From Crocinitomicaceae bacterium (GTDB taxonomy: Bacteria; Bacteroidota; Bacteroidia; Flavobacteriales_D; Crocinitomicaceae), in assembly GCA_018402525.1 (NCBI GenBank), contig JAGYIR010000011.1:703452-767451 (forward strand): a stretch of 64,000 nucleotides of DNA, read 5' to 3'. Within the stretch, counting starts at the first letter, position 1, and each line of letters opens with the position of its first letter. Below the pieces are notes generated by a model, which did not search any database, was not told the DNA's origin, and worked only from the letters and a program-made list of their open reading frames with translations. Below are positions 10,100 to 19,365 of this stretch, piece by piece. A program made the position numbers and the translations under genes.

Positions 10100-10121
10100 G
10101 GTAATTTAATCTCGTCTCAAT

Positions 10122-10439
10122 TTATAAAATAGCGTCTAGCTTTGAAGCTAATTGCGCTTTAGGAACTGCTCCAACTGATTTGTCTGCAATTTCACCCCCT
10201 TTTATAAACAGAATTGTTGGAATATTTCGTACGCCAAATTTTGCGGAAACACCTGGGTTTTGATCAACGTTGACTTTTCCAATGATTGCTTTACCTTCAT
10301 ACTCCGTCGACATTTCTTCGATAATTGGACCAATCATTCTACATGGGCCACACCATTCTGCCCAAAAATCAACTAGTACAGGTTTATCTGAATTCATTAC
10401 TAGCTCCTCAAAATTCGCATCTGTTATTTCTAATGCCAT
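10122..10439 (-). CDS. trxA: Thioredoxin
   Basis: A 105-residue cytoplasmic thioredoxin with the active site WAEWCGPCRMIGP at residues 27-39 and the cis-proline loop VRNIPTILF further on. Length and motif are canonical for TrxA, which reduces disulfides in client enzymes such as ribonucleotide reductase. It is followed by a good hairpin terminator and appears monocistronic. Confidence 0.96.
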   Translation of the reverse strand: MALEITDANFEELVMNSDKPVLVDFWAEWCGPCRMIGPIIEEMSTEYEGKAIIGKVNVDQNPGVSAKFGVRNIPTILFIKGGEIADKSVGAVPKAQLASKLDAIL

Positions 10440-10542
10440 AACTCTTGTTTTTATTTGTGTTAACTACCTCGAAAGGTTTTAAATTTAATTACTTATCTGT
10501 GAACGACAATAATTTTGCCAGTTTTTATTTAACGTCAATTTG

Positions 10543-10944
10543 TCATGTCGAATGCAAAACGTTCATTTTCTTGCAAATTCTTTGATTATTCGTTTTCAAA
10601 CAATAAAAGTAGGTTCCATTCTTCAAAACGGAAGAATCAAAACGAACAATATTCCCTCCAACTTTGCATTCCATTGTTACAATTTCCATTAAATCGTTCA
10701 TGTTTTCATCCTGTAAAAAAAGTGTCACCGTTCTCTCTTGTTCTGAAGTGAAATAAAACGGCAGTTCACCAGTAACAGGATCCATCTCCAAATTCTCCAA
10801 AACACAATAATCTTCCTTTTTAAAATCCCCTTTACTCAGTCTTCTTAGTAATTTTTTATAAGCTATGACTAATACCAATACAACAAGTGAGACCCAAAGC
10901 ATTCCTATGATGACATCTACCCATGAAAACCCTAACAATACCAT
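10543..10944 (-). CDS. Single-pass membrane protein of unknown function
   Basis: A 133-residue protein not matched to a known family. A hydrophobic segment at residues 8-28 (VIIGMLWVSLVVLVLVIAY) is followed by a basic stretch KKLLRRLSKGDFKK, so the N-terminus is probably outside and the C-terminal part in the cytoplasm. Residues 45-133 are beta-rich (TVTLFLQDENMNDLMEIV; NGTYFYCLKT) and could be a small Ig-like or T9SS-like fold. It starts two bases after the DUF493 stop and belongs to the leftward TerC-11209-DUF493-10543 group. Confidence 0.7.
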   Translation of the reverse strand: MVLLGFSWVDVIIGMLWVSLVVLVLVIAYKKLLRRLSKGDFKKEDYCVLENLEMDPVTGELPFYFTSEQERTVTLFLQDENMNDLMEIVTMECKVGGNIVRFDSSVLKNGTYFYCLKTNNQRICKKMNVLHST

Positions 10945-10946
10945 AG

Positions 10947-11216
10947 TTACAAAGTTATTACGCCATCTACTTTTGCGGCACTTTTATATTTTTCAATGAT
11001 AGAATCCACATCCATCATCATTTCCTTTACACTCACACTCATGTACTTTCCTGTTTTGGAAGGGTGATATTGTAAGTCAGTTCCATCATCAAACAATGCA
11101 GTTAAGACTGCGATTTTTTCTGAATCGTTTGGCGTAATAAACTTAAACAAGTACACGTTTGGCCATTCAAGTAATTCCAGTTGCTCACGAAGTTTTGAAT
11201 ACGGATCGTCAGACAT
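10947..11216 (-). CDS. DUF493 family (YbeD-like) protein
   Basis: An 89-residue protein resembling DUF493: it opens LREQLELLEWPNVYLFKFI and ends in an ACT-like beta-alpha pattern (MSVSVKEMMMDVDSIIEKYK). E. coli YbeD sits by lipoate genes and has an ACT-like fold of uncertain role; here the neighbours are unrelated. It overlaps the upstream 11209 gene by 8 bases, so the two are translationally linked. Confidence 0.75.
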   Translation of the reverse strand: MSDDPYSKLREQLELLEWPNVYLFKFITPNDSEKIAVLTALFDDGTDLQYHPSKTGKYMSVSVKEMMMDVDSIIEKYKSAAKVDGVITL

Positions 11217-11790
11217 TGTTTTCTAATTTGAGCCACAAAGATAATCGATTTGCTTCTTGAACAAGCGGACTTTCCGTTAACAAATGTTGTAAATCATCAA
11301 ATGACCTAAATCCTAGTTCTTCAAACTTGTTGATTTCTTCCAATAAAAACATGCTATCAGGTTCGGTTGAAACTTTTAAACTATCGTTCGTTGCGGTCCT
11401 TTCCATCCTCCATTTTTGAGCATAGCTTACCGTAATTTCAATAAGTTGATTCAAATAAAACCGAATTCCTTCGACACTTTGAGCTTGATTCAACCTAAGT
11501 TTAAGTAGATTTTTGTTCCACTCATGAATGGAAAAAGTCTCTTTGATAACTTGCGATAAATAGGGCTTTAACTGTACTTCTTCAGAGCGGAATAATTCGA
11601 CTTCTCCACCTAAATAAACAAAAGCTTCTTCTATCTTCTGCAATCTACTCATGCGCGAAGCAATGATTTTCGAAACAGGCATTCGTTGCAAAAAAAACTG
11701 CTTTTGTTCGAACAATTTTTGTTCGTAGACTTCCTCCAAATCTTCCATATCAGAAAACGGCAAATACAGTTTCGCTTCAGATTCAGTCAT
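11209..11790 (-). CDS. Conserved helical protein of unknown function
   Basis: A 193-residue, mostly helical and charged protein with no signal peptide or membrane segment. I do not recognise the family. The N-terminal third looks like a coiled coil (YEQKLFEQKQFFLQRM). It starts directly after the TerC stop (11791) and overlaps the DUF493 gene, so it is part of a four-gene leftward operon. Confidence 0.65.
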   Translation of the reverse strand: MTESEAKLYLPFSDMEDLEEVYEQKLFEQKQFFLQRMPVSKIIASRMSRLQKIEEAFVYLGGEVELFRSEEVQLKPYLSQVIKETFSIHEWNKNLLKLRLNQAQSVEGIRFYLNQLIEITVSYAQKWRMERTATNDSLKVSTEPDSMFLLEEINKFEELGFRSFDDLQHLLTESPLVQEANRLSLWLKLENNV

Positions 11791-12555
11791 TTACACTTCC
11801 TTCTCTTTCCTGTTCTTTCGCATACGGATATTCAAAAACTCCACCAACAGAGAGTATGCCATTGCGAAATAAATGTATCCTTTTGGAATGTGCTGACCAA
11901 ATGCTTCTGCGACTAAAATCACCCCAATGGTCACCAGAAATCCGAGTGCTATCATTTTGATCGTTGGTCGGTTATTGATGAAATCACTGATAGGTCGAGC
12001 AAAAAGCATCATCACAATCATGGATACCACAACAGCAGCGTAAATTATAATTAGCGGGTCATGTCCAGTCTCCTTCTGAAGATTATTGGTCATACCGATA
12101 GCGGTGATAATAGAATCAAAGCTAAAGACAATGTCAATCAAAATTATCTGAGTAATTATAGCACTCAATTTGTTCTTTTTTGGTTGGGTATCCATCTCAT
12201 GTCCCTTGATAGAGTTGTGCATTTCTATAGTGCTCTTGTACATTAAAAATAATCCTCCGAGCAACAATACCAAGCTTTGCAAAGAAAAATCCTTCAGCAT
12301 GTCAATTTCAGTTTCAGGAAAGAAGGGGGTTGTCATTTGCATGATCCAGGCAACGAATGCCAAAAGAATTAGGCGCGCAACAAGGGCTAATGTCAACCCG
12401 AGATTACGCGCTTTTCGCTGTTCGACTTTAGGTAGTTTATCGGTAATAATGGAAATGAAGATAATGTTGTCAATTCCAAGAACAATCTCCAAGGCAGCCA
12501 GAATCAAAAAGTAGGTAAATCCAACCCACGAAAATAACGCTTCAAAAAATTCCAT
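11791..12555 (-). CDS. TerC family integral membrane protein
   Basis: A 254-residue membrane protein with about seven hydrophobic segments. The paired acidic motifs of TerC/Alx-type proteins are present: LGIDNIIFI near residue 27 and FSFDSIITAIGM near residue 145. The family is tied to metal ion export (manganese) and to metalation of secreted proteins; the tellurite link is historical. It heads an operon with three small genes downstream. Confidence 0.9.
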   Translation of the reverse strand: MEFFEALFSWVGFTYFLILAALEIVLGIDNIIFISIITDKLPKVEQRKARNLGLTLALVARLILLAFVAWIMQMTTPFFPETEIDMLKDFSLQSLVLLLGGLFLMYKSTIEMHNSIKGHEMDTQPKKNKLSAIITQIILIDIVFSFDSIITAIGMTNNLQKETGHDPLIIIYAAVVVSMIVMMLFARPISDFINNRPTIKMIALGFLVTIGVILVAEAFGQHIPKGYIYFAMAYSLLVEFLNIRMRKNRKEKEV

Positions 12556-12604
12556 ATAGTTTAACTAATTGAGTGTTCAATATTGGGCAAATGTACGCAA
12601 GAAA

Positions 12605-14301
12605 TCAAGAAATTGTGAGCTGATGAAAAAATTTCTGAAGTACGAGGTGATTCTCATTTGAAGGTGTAAAAATTTCCAGCAGTTTCGGTCGTCCTGTCTC
12701 GGAAATATGAAAAAACTGCTCCATCTGTGTCTCGATTTCTTCTGGCGATTGAGCGGATGCATACTCAACCTCGAAGGCCTTACATAGATGCTCTGCCGAA
12801 AACGAATGTTTGGCTTCAAAATATTTTTCCAGTTGCTCCGTGGAAGCTGGTCCTTCAATAATTTTAAAAATACCACCCCCACTGTTGTTAATCAGAATGA
12901 TTCTCAAATTGGAAGGAAGGTGATTGCTCCACAAGGCATTACTGTCGTAGAAAAACGAAATATCACCTGTGATGAGCACATTGCATTTTTCAGGTGTCAT
13001 CAAAGCGACACCGCACGCAGTACTAGTACAACCATCAATTCCACTTGTCCCACGATTAGAAAAATAGCGAATGGATAAAACGGGATCGAATAATTGGCAA
13101 TACCGAACAACGGAACTATTCCCCATGTGTAAAAAGTATTTTCTGGAATATAATCTAGTACAATCTCAAAAGCTCTTAGATCCGAATAAGGCAAGGATGG
13201 AATAAAATCCACCAATTTTTCCTGAGCTATGAAATCACGTTGCTTCCATTTCAGAGCCGAAATGTGCAATCGGTCAAGTGAGTTGTTCACCTCAAGTAGT
13301 GGCTGTAGAAAATAGGTCGACTTGACTTGAAAACTATTTGTCAACGCTCGATACGTGTCCATTTGTGGAAAATCATACCCTATTTTCCAATGTGCTTTAA
13401 TATCTGAAGTTCGTAAAAATTTCTTAATACGCTTCGATACAACAGCTCCACCAATCGTAATCAAGATATCAGGCTGAAAATCGGCGAATTCACTTTCATT
13501 AATCGTTTGTAATGTTCGATCAATACAATGTACAAACTTAGGATGCACCAGATTCGAAGTGTTTTCAACCAGAATAGCTACTGAGGGATTATTCCCCAAT
13601 TCAATCAGCGCCAATTGAAGAGCACTGTCTTTTATGTGTTGACCGCAAAGAATCATTTTTTTAGAATCCGTTGACCACAGTTGCTGTACCATCCTCAGGT
13701 CTTCAGCACTCAAGTGGTCTCGAACTTCGCCTGTTTTTTTGGTTGGAATTGGTTCAAAATCGAGTGAAACAGTCTCGTACAAAGGCTCACTCAGCGGAAC
13801 GTTAAAGTGAATTGGTCCTTTCCAATTGCCATTTCCTATTGAAAATGCTTGTTGAACAGTCGTTCTTAATTCAGCTTCATCGGATAAATCTTCATTGATA
13901 GTCGTTTCGAAGCGAATGTGATTCTGATAAACTCCTTTTTGCACGATGGTCTGACCATCTCCTTGATCCACCCACTCTTCTGGTCGATCTGCGGAAATAA
14001 CTACCAACGGAATACACTGGTAATACGCTTCCGCAACGGCAGGATAATAATTCAACATCGCTGAACCAGAGGTACATGTTATACCGACAGGTGTATTCAA
14101 TGCTTGCGCCATTCCCATTGCGTAAAATCCAGCGGAACGCTCATCGTGAATAACAAACGTTTCGACTTCAGGGTGCGCATCAAAAGCAATGACAATTGGA
14201 GCGTTTCTGGAACCCGGCGAACAAACCACATGGCGCATTCCAGCCTTCACGCATTCATTTACAAATGCAACAACACCCGATTTACTTGTCGTTTGAATCA
14301 T
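12605..14301 (-). pseudogene. menD: 2-succinyl-5-enolpyruvyl-6-hydroxy-3-cyclohexene-1-carboxylate synthase, split by a one-base frameshift
   Basis: ThDP-dependent SEPHCHC synthase of menaquinone synthesis. The N-terminal frame (from 14301) carries CSPGSRNAP, HDERSAGF and TSGSAMLNYYPA. The C-terminal frame (from about 13,120 to 12605) has FSNRGTSGIDG and the ThDP/Mg motif GDISFFYDSNALW. They meet at 13121-13124, where four C (four G in the gene) stand where five would restore TWGNSSVVRY. Joined, the protein is about 565 residues, normal for MenD. A homopolymer sequencing error is the simplest reading, since the rest of the gene is intact. The stop of menD is followed by terC; isochorismate synthase lies 9 bases upstream. 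Confidence 0.9.
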
Positions 14302-14310
14302 GGTTCAAAT

Positions 14311-15267
14311 CTAGCGTTTTTGCAGCACGTTGAGTATCGTTTCTGCCTTAATTTCAGTTTCCATCCATTCTTTTTCTACGTCCGAATCAGCCGTAAAACC
14401 TCCACCTACAAATAAGTGCAACGCTTCTTCTTCAATTTTAGCACATCGTAAATTAACATACACATTAGAAGTATCAGTGCCTATGACACCTATAAAGCCA
14501 GCGTACAATTCACGTTGATGCGGTTCAAACTGTTGGATCAGTTCCAACGCCATTTCTTGAGGAAGTCCGCTTACAGCCGGTGTTGGATGAAGCTCATTCA
14601 CTACATGCGTTACTGAACAGTTGTTCAATTCAAAGTCAAAAGAAGTGCATAAATGTTTGACAGGTCCAGCAATTACTTCATGGACATTACTTTTAATCAA
14701 TGATTGTAATTGTAATGATTTCAATCTGTCTTCAACAAACTGTTCGACATACAATTGTTCAAGTTTCTCCTTCTCCCCCCAAGGATGTGATGCGTCGGCA
14801 TTCATCGTTCCAGCCAAAGCGACAGTAGAACCTATGTTATTGTCAGCGCTGACTAAAACTTCAGGTGTCGCACCAACCCACGTCCCAAACAATGGGGAAG
14901 AAATCAGATAAACGAATGCATTTGGGTAAGATGAACACAAGTTCTCGAACAACTCATTAGAGTCAACAACTTGGTTTACGGTCTTTACTCGAGAGAATAT
15001 CGCTTTCGAAATATTATTTTTTTGGAGGGCAATTAAAAACTTGGTCGCCATATCGCCATATTGCGATTTATCCATGGAGAAAACGGGTGTCCTTTTATAG
15101 TCGATAATTGAATCAACTTCGCCCTCCACAAAGACATACTGTTGTTTTTTATCAAACGACGAAACGACGAATCCTTGAACGTTATCAAAAGTGGAGATGG
15201 CTACAAATTTACCAGTACGTTCAATTTTTTCTTGGTGCGGAATTCTATATTTCAGTTCGGTGCGCAA
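14311..15267 (-). CDS. menF: Isochorismate synthase (chorismate-binding enzyme, MenF type)
   Basis: Converts chorismate to isochorismate, feeding MenD immediately downstream. The 318-residue protein has the chorismate-binding core: ALAGTM, STVALAG, HPTPAVSGLP and the C-terminal GGGFTADSDVEKEW with a conserved ETEIKAETIL helix. It is shorter than proteobacterial MenF because the N-terminal part is reduced, as in many Bacteroidota. The stop lies 9 bases from menD, and the hotdog thioesterase ends 3 bases upstream, so the three form one menaquinone operon. Confidence 0.9.
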   Translation of the reverse strand: MRTELKYRIPHQEKIERTGKFVAISTFDNVQGFVVSSFDKKQQYVFVEGEVDSIIDYKRTPVFSMDKSQYGDMATKFLIALQKNNISKAIFSRVKTVNQVVDSNELFENLCSSYPNAFVYLISSPLFGTWVGATPEVLVSADNNIGSTVALAGTMNADASHPWGEKEKLEQLYVEQFVEDRLKSLQLQSLIKSNVHEVIAGPVKHLCTSFDFELNNCSVTHVVNELHPTPAVSGLPQEMALELIQQFEPHQRELYAGFIGVIGTDTSNVYVNLRCAKIEEEALHLFVGGGFTADSDVEKEWMETEIKAETILNVLQKR

Positions 15268-15270
15268 TGA

Positions 15271-15692
15271 TTATCTTTTTACAATCATTACTGTCAATCG
15301 ACCTGTGCATAGCAGCCGATTCGACCCTTCTGTTCTGACTTCAGATTGCCACACATGCGTTCTTTTTCCTGCATGTACCACTTTTGCTGTTGCAATCACG
15401 TGACCTGTTCGAGCTGCGCTGATGTGATTTGCGTTGACTTCCAATCCTACTGGATGCTCCACATTCAAATCCGACCATTAAACTCAGAACCAATGGAACC
15501 AAGGCTTTCAATCAGTGCGACACTTGCGCCACCGTGCAACAACCCCATTGGTTGATGCGTTCTGTGATCGACAGGCATTCGTGCAGTAATGTAATCCGTT
15601 CCAATTTCCGTCACTTCAATACCCAAATACTCAATCATCGTATTCTTATTGAATGCGTTCACATCTTCGAGTGATATTTTCTTTAGCTCCAT
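15271..15692 (-). pseudogene. PaaI/MenI-like hotdog thioesterase, split by a one-base frameshift
   Basis: Two frames join into a protein of about 140 residues. The first (15692 to about 15,471) gives RTHQPMGLLHGGASVALIESLGS, the catalytic helix of PaaI/YdiI-type thioesterases. The second (about 15,468 to 15271) continues LNVEHPVGLEVNANHISAAR and the final beta strands. One G is missing in a short G run at about 15,471, where CGGG would give GRDLNVEH. In this operon the likely substrate is 1,4-dihydroxy-2-naphthoyl-CoA (MenI activity), inferred from context. The defect looks like a sequencing error. Confidence 0.82.
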
Positions 15693-15793
15693 TCCACAAA
15701 TTTACGTGCATTCGTCAAATTAGCAACAATCGAACGTTGAAGTTTATTTGAAAACACAGGCTCAACATTTCTAAGATTGACTAATTTTGAAAA

Positions 15794-16802
15794 ATGATTC
15801 TGAATAACGTCCCTTTAAAAGAGTACAACACCTTTGGTATTCAAGCCATTGCTTCGAGATTTGCCCATTTTTCATCTATTGAAGAATTAAGAGAATTATT
15901 GAGCAAACGTGGTAATGATAAACTATTGGTACTCGGCGGTGGGAGCAATATATTATTCACTAAAGATGTGGAGGGACTAGTTATTCGCAACGAGATAAAA
16001 GGATTTGAAATAGTAGAGGAAGATGCCGATGCTGTGCATGTAAAAGCAGGTGCTGGAGAAGTGTGGCATGAGTTTGTTTTGAAATGCATCGAAATGAACT
16101 TTTGGTGGAATAGAAAATTTATCCTTGATCCCAGGGAGCGTTGGAGCCAGCCCAATGCAAAACATAGGTGCTTACGGTGTAGAAATAAAAGACGTGTTTG
16201 AATCACTCGAAGCGTATGAGATCGCTAAAGGAGAATTGAAAATATTCTCTCATGCTGATTGCAAATTTGGTTACCGAGAAAGTGTTTTTAAACGCGAGTT
16301 GAAAGATCAATACATCATCGTTTCTGTGACATTTCGATTGTCTAAAAATCATCAAATTAACTCCAGTTACGGCATTATTGAAGAAGAGTTAAAAAAGAAT
16401 TCGATTACAAATCCAACGATAAAAGACATTAGTAATGCCGTCATTGCAATTCGTTCGAGTAAACTTCCGAACCCAAAAGAAATTGGAAATGCAGGGAGTT
16501 TTTTCAAAAATCCAGTGGTAGATCTGTCCGTTTTGGAGGAAATTCAAGCAAACTATGAAAATGTACCGAATTATCCAGCCGGAGAAAACAAAGTTAAATT
16601 AGCCGCAGGATGGTTGATTGAAAAGGCAGGATGGAAAGGGAAAACGTTCTCAACGTATGGGGTACATAAGAATCAAGCACTCGTTTTAGTGAACTATAAT
16701 AACACAAAAGGAAGTGATATTTTAGCGCTTTCTGATCAAATTATCGCTGATATTGAAAAAAAATTCAATGTTACATTGGAAAAAGAAGTAAATATTATCT
16801 AA
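15794..16802 (+). pseudogene. murB: UDP-N-acetylenolpyruvoylglucosamine reductase, split by a one-base frameshift
   Basis: FAD enzyme of the second committed step of peptidoglycan synthesis. The N-terminal frame has the FAD-binding LGGGSNILFT near residue 50. It breaks at 16100-16103, where TTTT should be TTT: removing one T gives FGGIENLSLIPGSVGASPMQNIGAYG, the conserved MurB segment. The remainder runs to 16802 with KFGYRESVFK and the catalytic-serine region GNAGSFFKNP. The joined length of about 335 residues is normal for type I MurB. A -7-like box TAATTTTG lies at 15782-15789, very close to the start. Confidence 0.92.
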
Positions 16803-16942
16803 ATATTTAATTGTCAGCTAAATCGATTAAGTAAGGGCTAAACCAAGATTTCAATAGGCGACATTTAACATTTTAACACACTTTTAGCAACTTTTCTCAC
16901 AAAAAATACGTCCTATTAGTAACTAAATATTACTATAATATG

Positions 16943-16950
16943 TAATTTTG
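16943..16950 (+). promoter_or_regulatory. Possible Bacteroidota -7 box upstream of the 17020 gene
   Basis: TAATTTTG fits the TAnnTTTG consensus and lies in the 217-base AT-rich gap after murB, about 70 bases before the start at 17020. No clear TTG -33 box at normal spacing is visible, so this is tentative. Confidence 0.35.
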
Positions 16951-17019
16951 GGGTACATTTAATTATTGACAGTTAATTAATGAGATGATTTAAGGTACTA
17001 ATATTTAATACCACTAATT

Positions 17020-17406
17020 ATGAAAAAACATTTACTACTAGCTTTTGGATTGTTCGCCATAATCGGATTTTCCAATGGACAAGACATCACAGAGCGCAAA
17101 GCTTTACCTGAAAATAGTCTAAACTCAGTCAAGCCAGAAAAACTGGACATGGAAAGTGTCACGGCTATTCCTTGCAATCAAATGACGCTAAGGTATAAAA
17201 AAGACTATGAGTTAGTTGATGAATCTTTGCTTGATAGCGATAGCACTTTTTTAGAAAACATCCCCCAACACACAGGTTACTTTATGCGACAGGATTCTGA
17301 AGATTTTATCATAGAATACCGAGGGATGAATGTTCTCCTGTATTCTCGAAAAAGAATGCATGCGAATGGCTACAATGTGAATTATGAATCTTGCATTAAA
17401 CAATAA
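17020..17406 (+). CDS. Small secreted protein of unknown function
   Basis: A 128-residue protein with a clear signal peptide (KKHLLLAFGLFAIIGFSNG, cleavage before QDIT). The mature part has two cysteines (IPCNQM and YESCIKQ) that could pair. I recognise no family. It ends five bases before the large T9SS protein at 17412 on the same strand, so the two are probably co-expressed, and it may help that protein's export or function. Confidence 0.65.
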   Translation: MKKHLLLAFGLFAIIGFSNGQDITERKALPENSLNSVKPEKLDMESVTAIPCNQMTLRYKKDYELVDESLLDSDSTFLENIPQHTGYFMRQDSEDFIIEYRGMNVLLYSRKRMHANGYNVNYESCIKQ

Positions 17407-17411
17407 TTATT

Positions 17412-19307
17412 ATGAGGACGATACTTTTTATATGTTTTTTTGTCGGTTCACTTACTGCAAAATCGCAGTGTGACAACTTTCCAGACTATTTTGGAGCAAC
17501 TTCAGCTCCAGGAGCAGGTGCTACAAATACATTCAGTACCTGTAATTGGATGGGAGAAAACTCAGAATTGTCAGGAGTAGTTGCCGGAACACAATATACC
17601 TTTACAAATTCTGGAGGTGGCTGTGTAACATTGTTAACCACTGGAGGTGCCTTAATAGCATTTGGTAATTCACCCTTCGTTTGGACAGCAACTGTTTCAG
17701 GTAATATAGAAGTTGCATGGAATACGAGTTGTGCAGGTTGTGGTACTACCAGCGGGCCCTGTTTAACTACAACAGTGAGCAACAACTCCCCACCACCTAC
17801 CCCTGCTGACTACACACACCCTACTGCAGGAATTCAAGGTGAATATGTTGGCGCATGTCTAGTCTCAGATTGCGGTCCATTTACCTACGCAGATGATGGT
17901 GATCTCAGTGGTAACTATTCAAACAACGTCGCAACTTACAGAGTATTCTGTCCGTCTTTAGCCGGAAACTGTATGAGAGTTACATTTAACTCCTTTTCAA
18001 TTGAAAATGGTTGGGATGACCTAATGATTATTAACGGGCCTACTCAGTTGAGCGGCGTTTTTACAGGTGCTCCTACGACAGCTTCTGGTCATGCAGCACC
18101 ACTTCAAAATAGTTTGACGGGTAATTTAAATGGTGTAACACCTTTTTCTTTTCAATCGACAGATGACAGTGGCTGCTTGGGATTCTTCTTTATTTCTGAC
18201 GGCTCAGGAGTTGGCCCTGGCTGGAGCGCAACTCTCCAATGCGTGCCATGCGCTGGAGGCCCAAATGGAACAGACAACAATGATTGCGTGACAATGACGC
18301 CACTTTGTTCTGCAGCACCTATAAACACAAACTCTACTGGACCTGGAATTGTAGCCGAAGGCTGTACAGGAGCAACCTGTCCTGCTGGTGGAGAAAATCA
18401 TAGTAACTGGTATACATTTACTGCGCAAACATCTGGAACTTTGAATGTAGTTGTAACACCAGTTAATCCTGCTGATGATTACGATATCGCTATTTATGGT
18501 CCTAACGTTACCTGTGCGGCATTGGGCCCCGCCCTTCGTTGCACAGATTCAGGCGAACCAGGGACCACAGGAGCAGCTCCTCCTGGAGTTACTCCTACTC
18601 AAGATGTAACTGGAAATCCTCCTTTTGTATCACCTTTAAATGTGATCGCTGGTGAATCATACATCTTGGTAGTTGACAAATGGAGTCCTGCTTTGGCAGC
18701 CGGTTACACCCTATCATTTGGCGGAACTGCTTCATTAGATTGTACCATTTTACCAATTGAGTTAACAGATTTCAATGCGGTTTACCAGCCAGATTTAGAT
18801 GTTGTTGACGTATATTGGACGACAGCTTCTGAATATAACAGCGACTATTTCCATGTAGAGAAATCAACAGATGGTGTAAACTTTGAAGTGATTGGACGTG
18901 TGGAAGCTGTTGAAAATAGCACTACGGAGACTAATTACATTACAATTGACAATGAACCAAACTTAGGGGTGAACTACTACCGTTTGAATCAATTTGATCA
19001 AGATGGCTCGTCAAAGTATTCTGAAGTCCGTGCAGTGAACATTTTGGACAATGAATACGATATGCTATCTGTGTTCCCTAATCCAACAACTGGAATTACA
19101 GAGGTTATCTTCAACTCTTATTCAAAAGGTGAAGCACTGTTGGCTGTGACCTCTTACGATGGTTCAACGATTGTAAATACACCTATTGAAGCGAAAAAAG
19201 GTGGAAATCGTTTTGATTTAGATTTGAGCGGACAAGCGCGTGGCATGTACATCATTACCATCACTACAAAAGATAAAGTTTACAAAACGAAAGTTGTAAA
19301 AGAATAA
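17412..19307 (+). CDS. Large secreted protein with a T9SS type A C-terminal sorting domain
   Basis: A 631-residue exported protein. A signal peptide (TILFICFFVGSLTAKS) is followed by cysteine- and glycine-rich beta modules. Residues about 135-280 resemble a CUB-like domain (YSNNVATYRVFCP; SIENGWDDLMIING). Residues about 290-440 resemble a pre-peptidase C-terminal-like beta sandwich (ENHSNWYTFTAQ; YDIAIYGPN; GESYILVVDKW). After a T9SS-associated region (PIELTDFNA; WTTASEYNSDYFHVEKS), the type A signal starts at about residue 550 (LSVFPNPTTG; KVYKTKVVKE). The role is probably adhesion or cell-surface binding. No catalytic motif is visible. Confidence 0.85.
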   Translation: MRTILFICFFVGSLTAKSQCDNFPDYFGATSAPGAGATNTFSTCNWMGENSELSGVVAGTQYTFTNSGGGCVTLLTTGGALIAFGNSPFVWTATVSGNIEVAWNTSCAGCGTTSGPCLTTTVSNNSPPPTPADYTHPTAGIQGEYVGACLVSDCGPFTYADDGDLSGNYSNNVATYRVFCPSLAGNCMRVTFNSFSIENGWDDLMIINGPTQLSGVFTGAPTTASGHAAPLQNSLTGNLNGVTPFSFQSTDDSGCLGFFFISDGSGVGPGWSATLQCVPCAGGPNGTDNNDCVTMTPLCSAAPINTNSTGPGIVAEGCTGATCPAGGENHSNWYTFTAQTSGTLNVVVTPVNPADDYDIAIYGPNVTCAALGPALRCTDSGEPGTTGAAPPGVTPTQDVTGNPPFVSPLNVIAGESYILVVDKWSPALAAGYTLSFGGTASLDCTILPIELTDFNAVYQPDLDVVDVYWTTASEYNSDYFHVEKSTDGVNFEVIGRVEAVENSTTETNYITIDNEPNLGVNYYRLNQFDQDGSSKYSEVRAVNILDNEYDMLSVFPNPTTGITEVIFNSYSKGEALLAVTSYDGSTIVNTPIEAKKGGNRFDLDLSGQARGMYIITITTKDKVYKTKVVKE

Positions 19308-19326
19308 TTTATATTCACCAAAATTT

Positions 19327-19361
19327 AAAAAGGCGAACATTTAATCATGCTCGCCTTTTTT
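19327..19361. terminator. Bidirectional terminator between convergent genes
   Basis: AAAAGGCGAACAT and ATGCTCGCCTTTT form a stem with one mismatch and T or A runs on both sides. It lies between the stop of the T9SS protein (19307) and the stop of the leftward helicase (19366), so it can serve both. Confidence 0.8.
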
Positions 19362-19365
19362 AGTT

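Noticed and set aside
16100..16103. Programmed frameshift in murB
   Set aside because: The run is only four T with no stimulatory structure evident, and similar breaks occur in several other conserved genes of the window.
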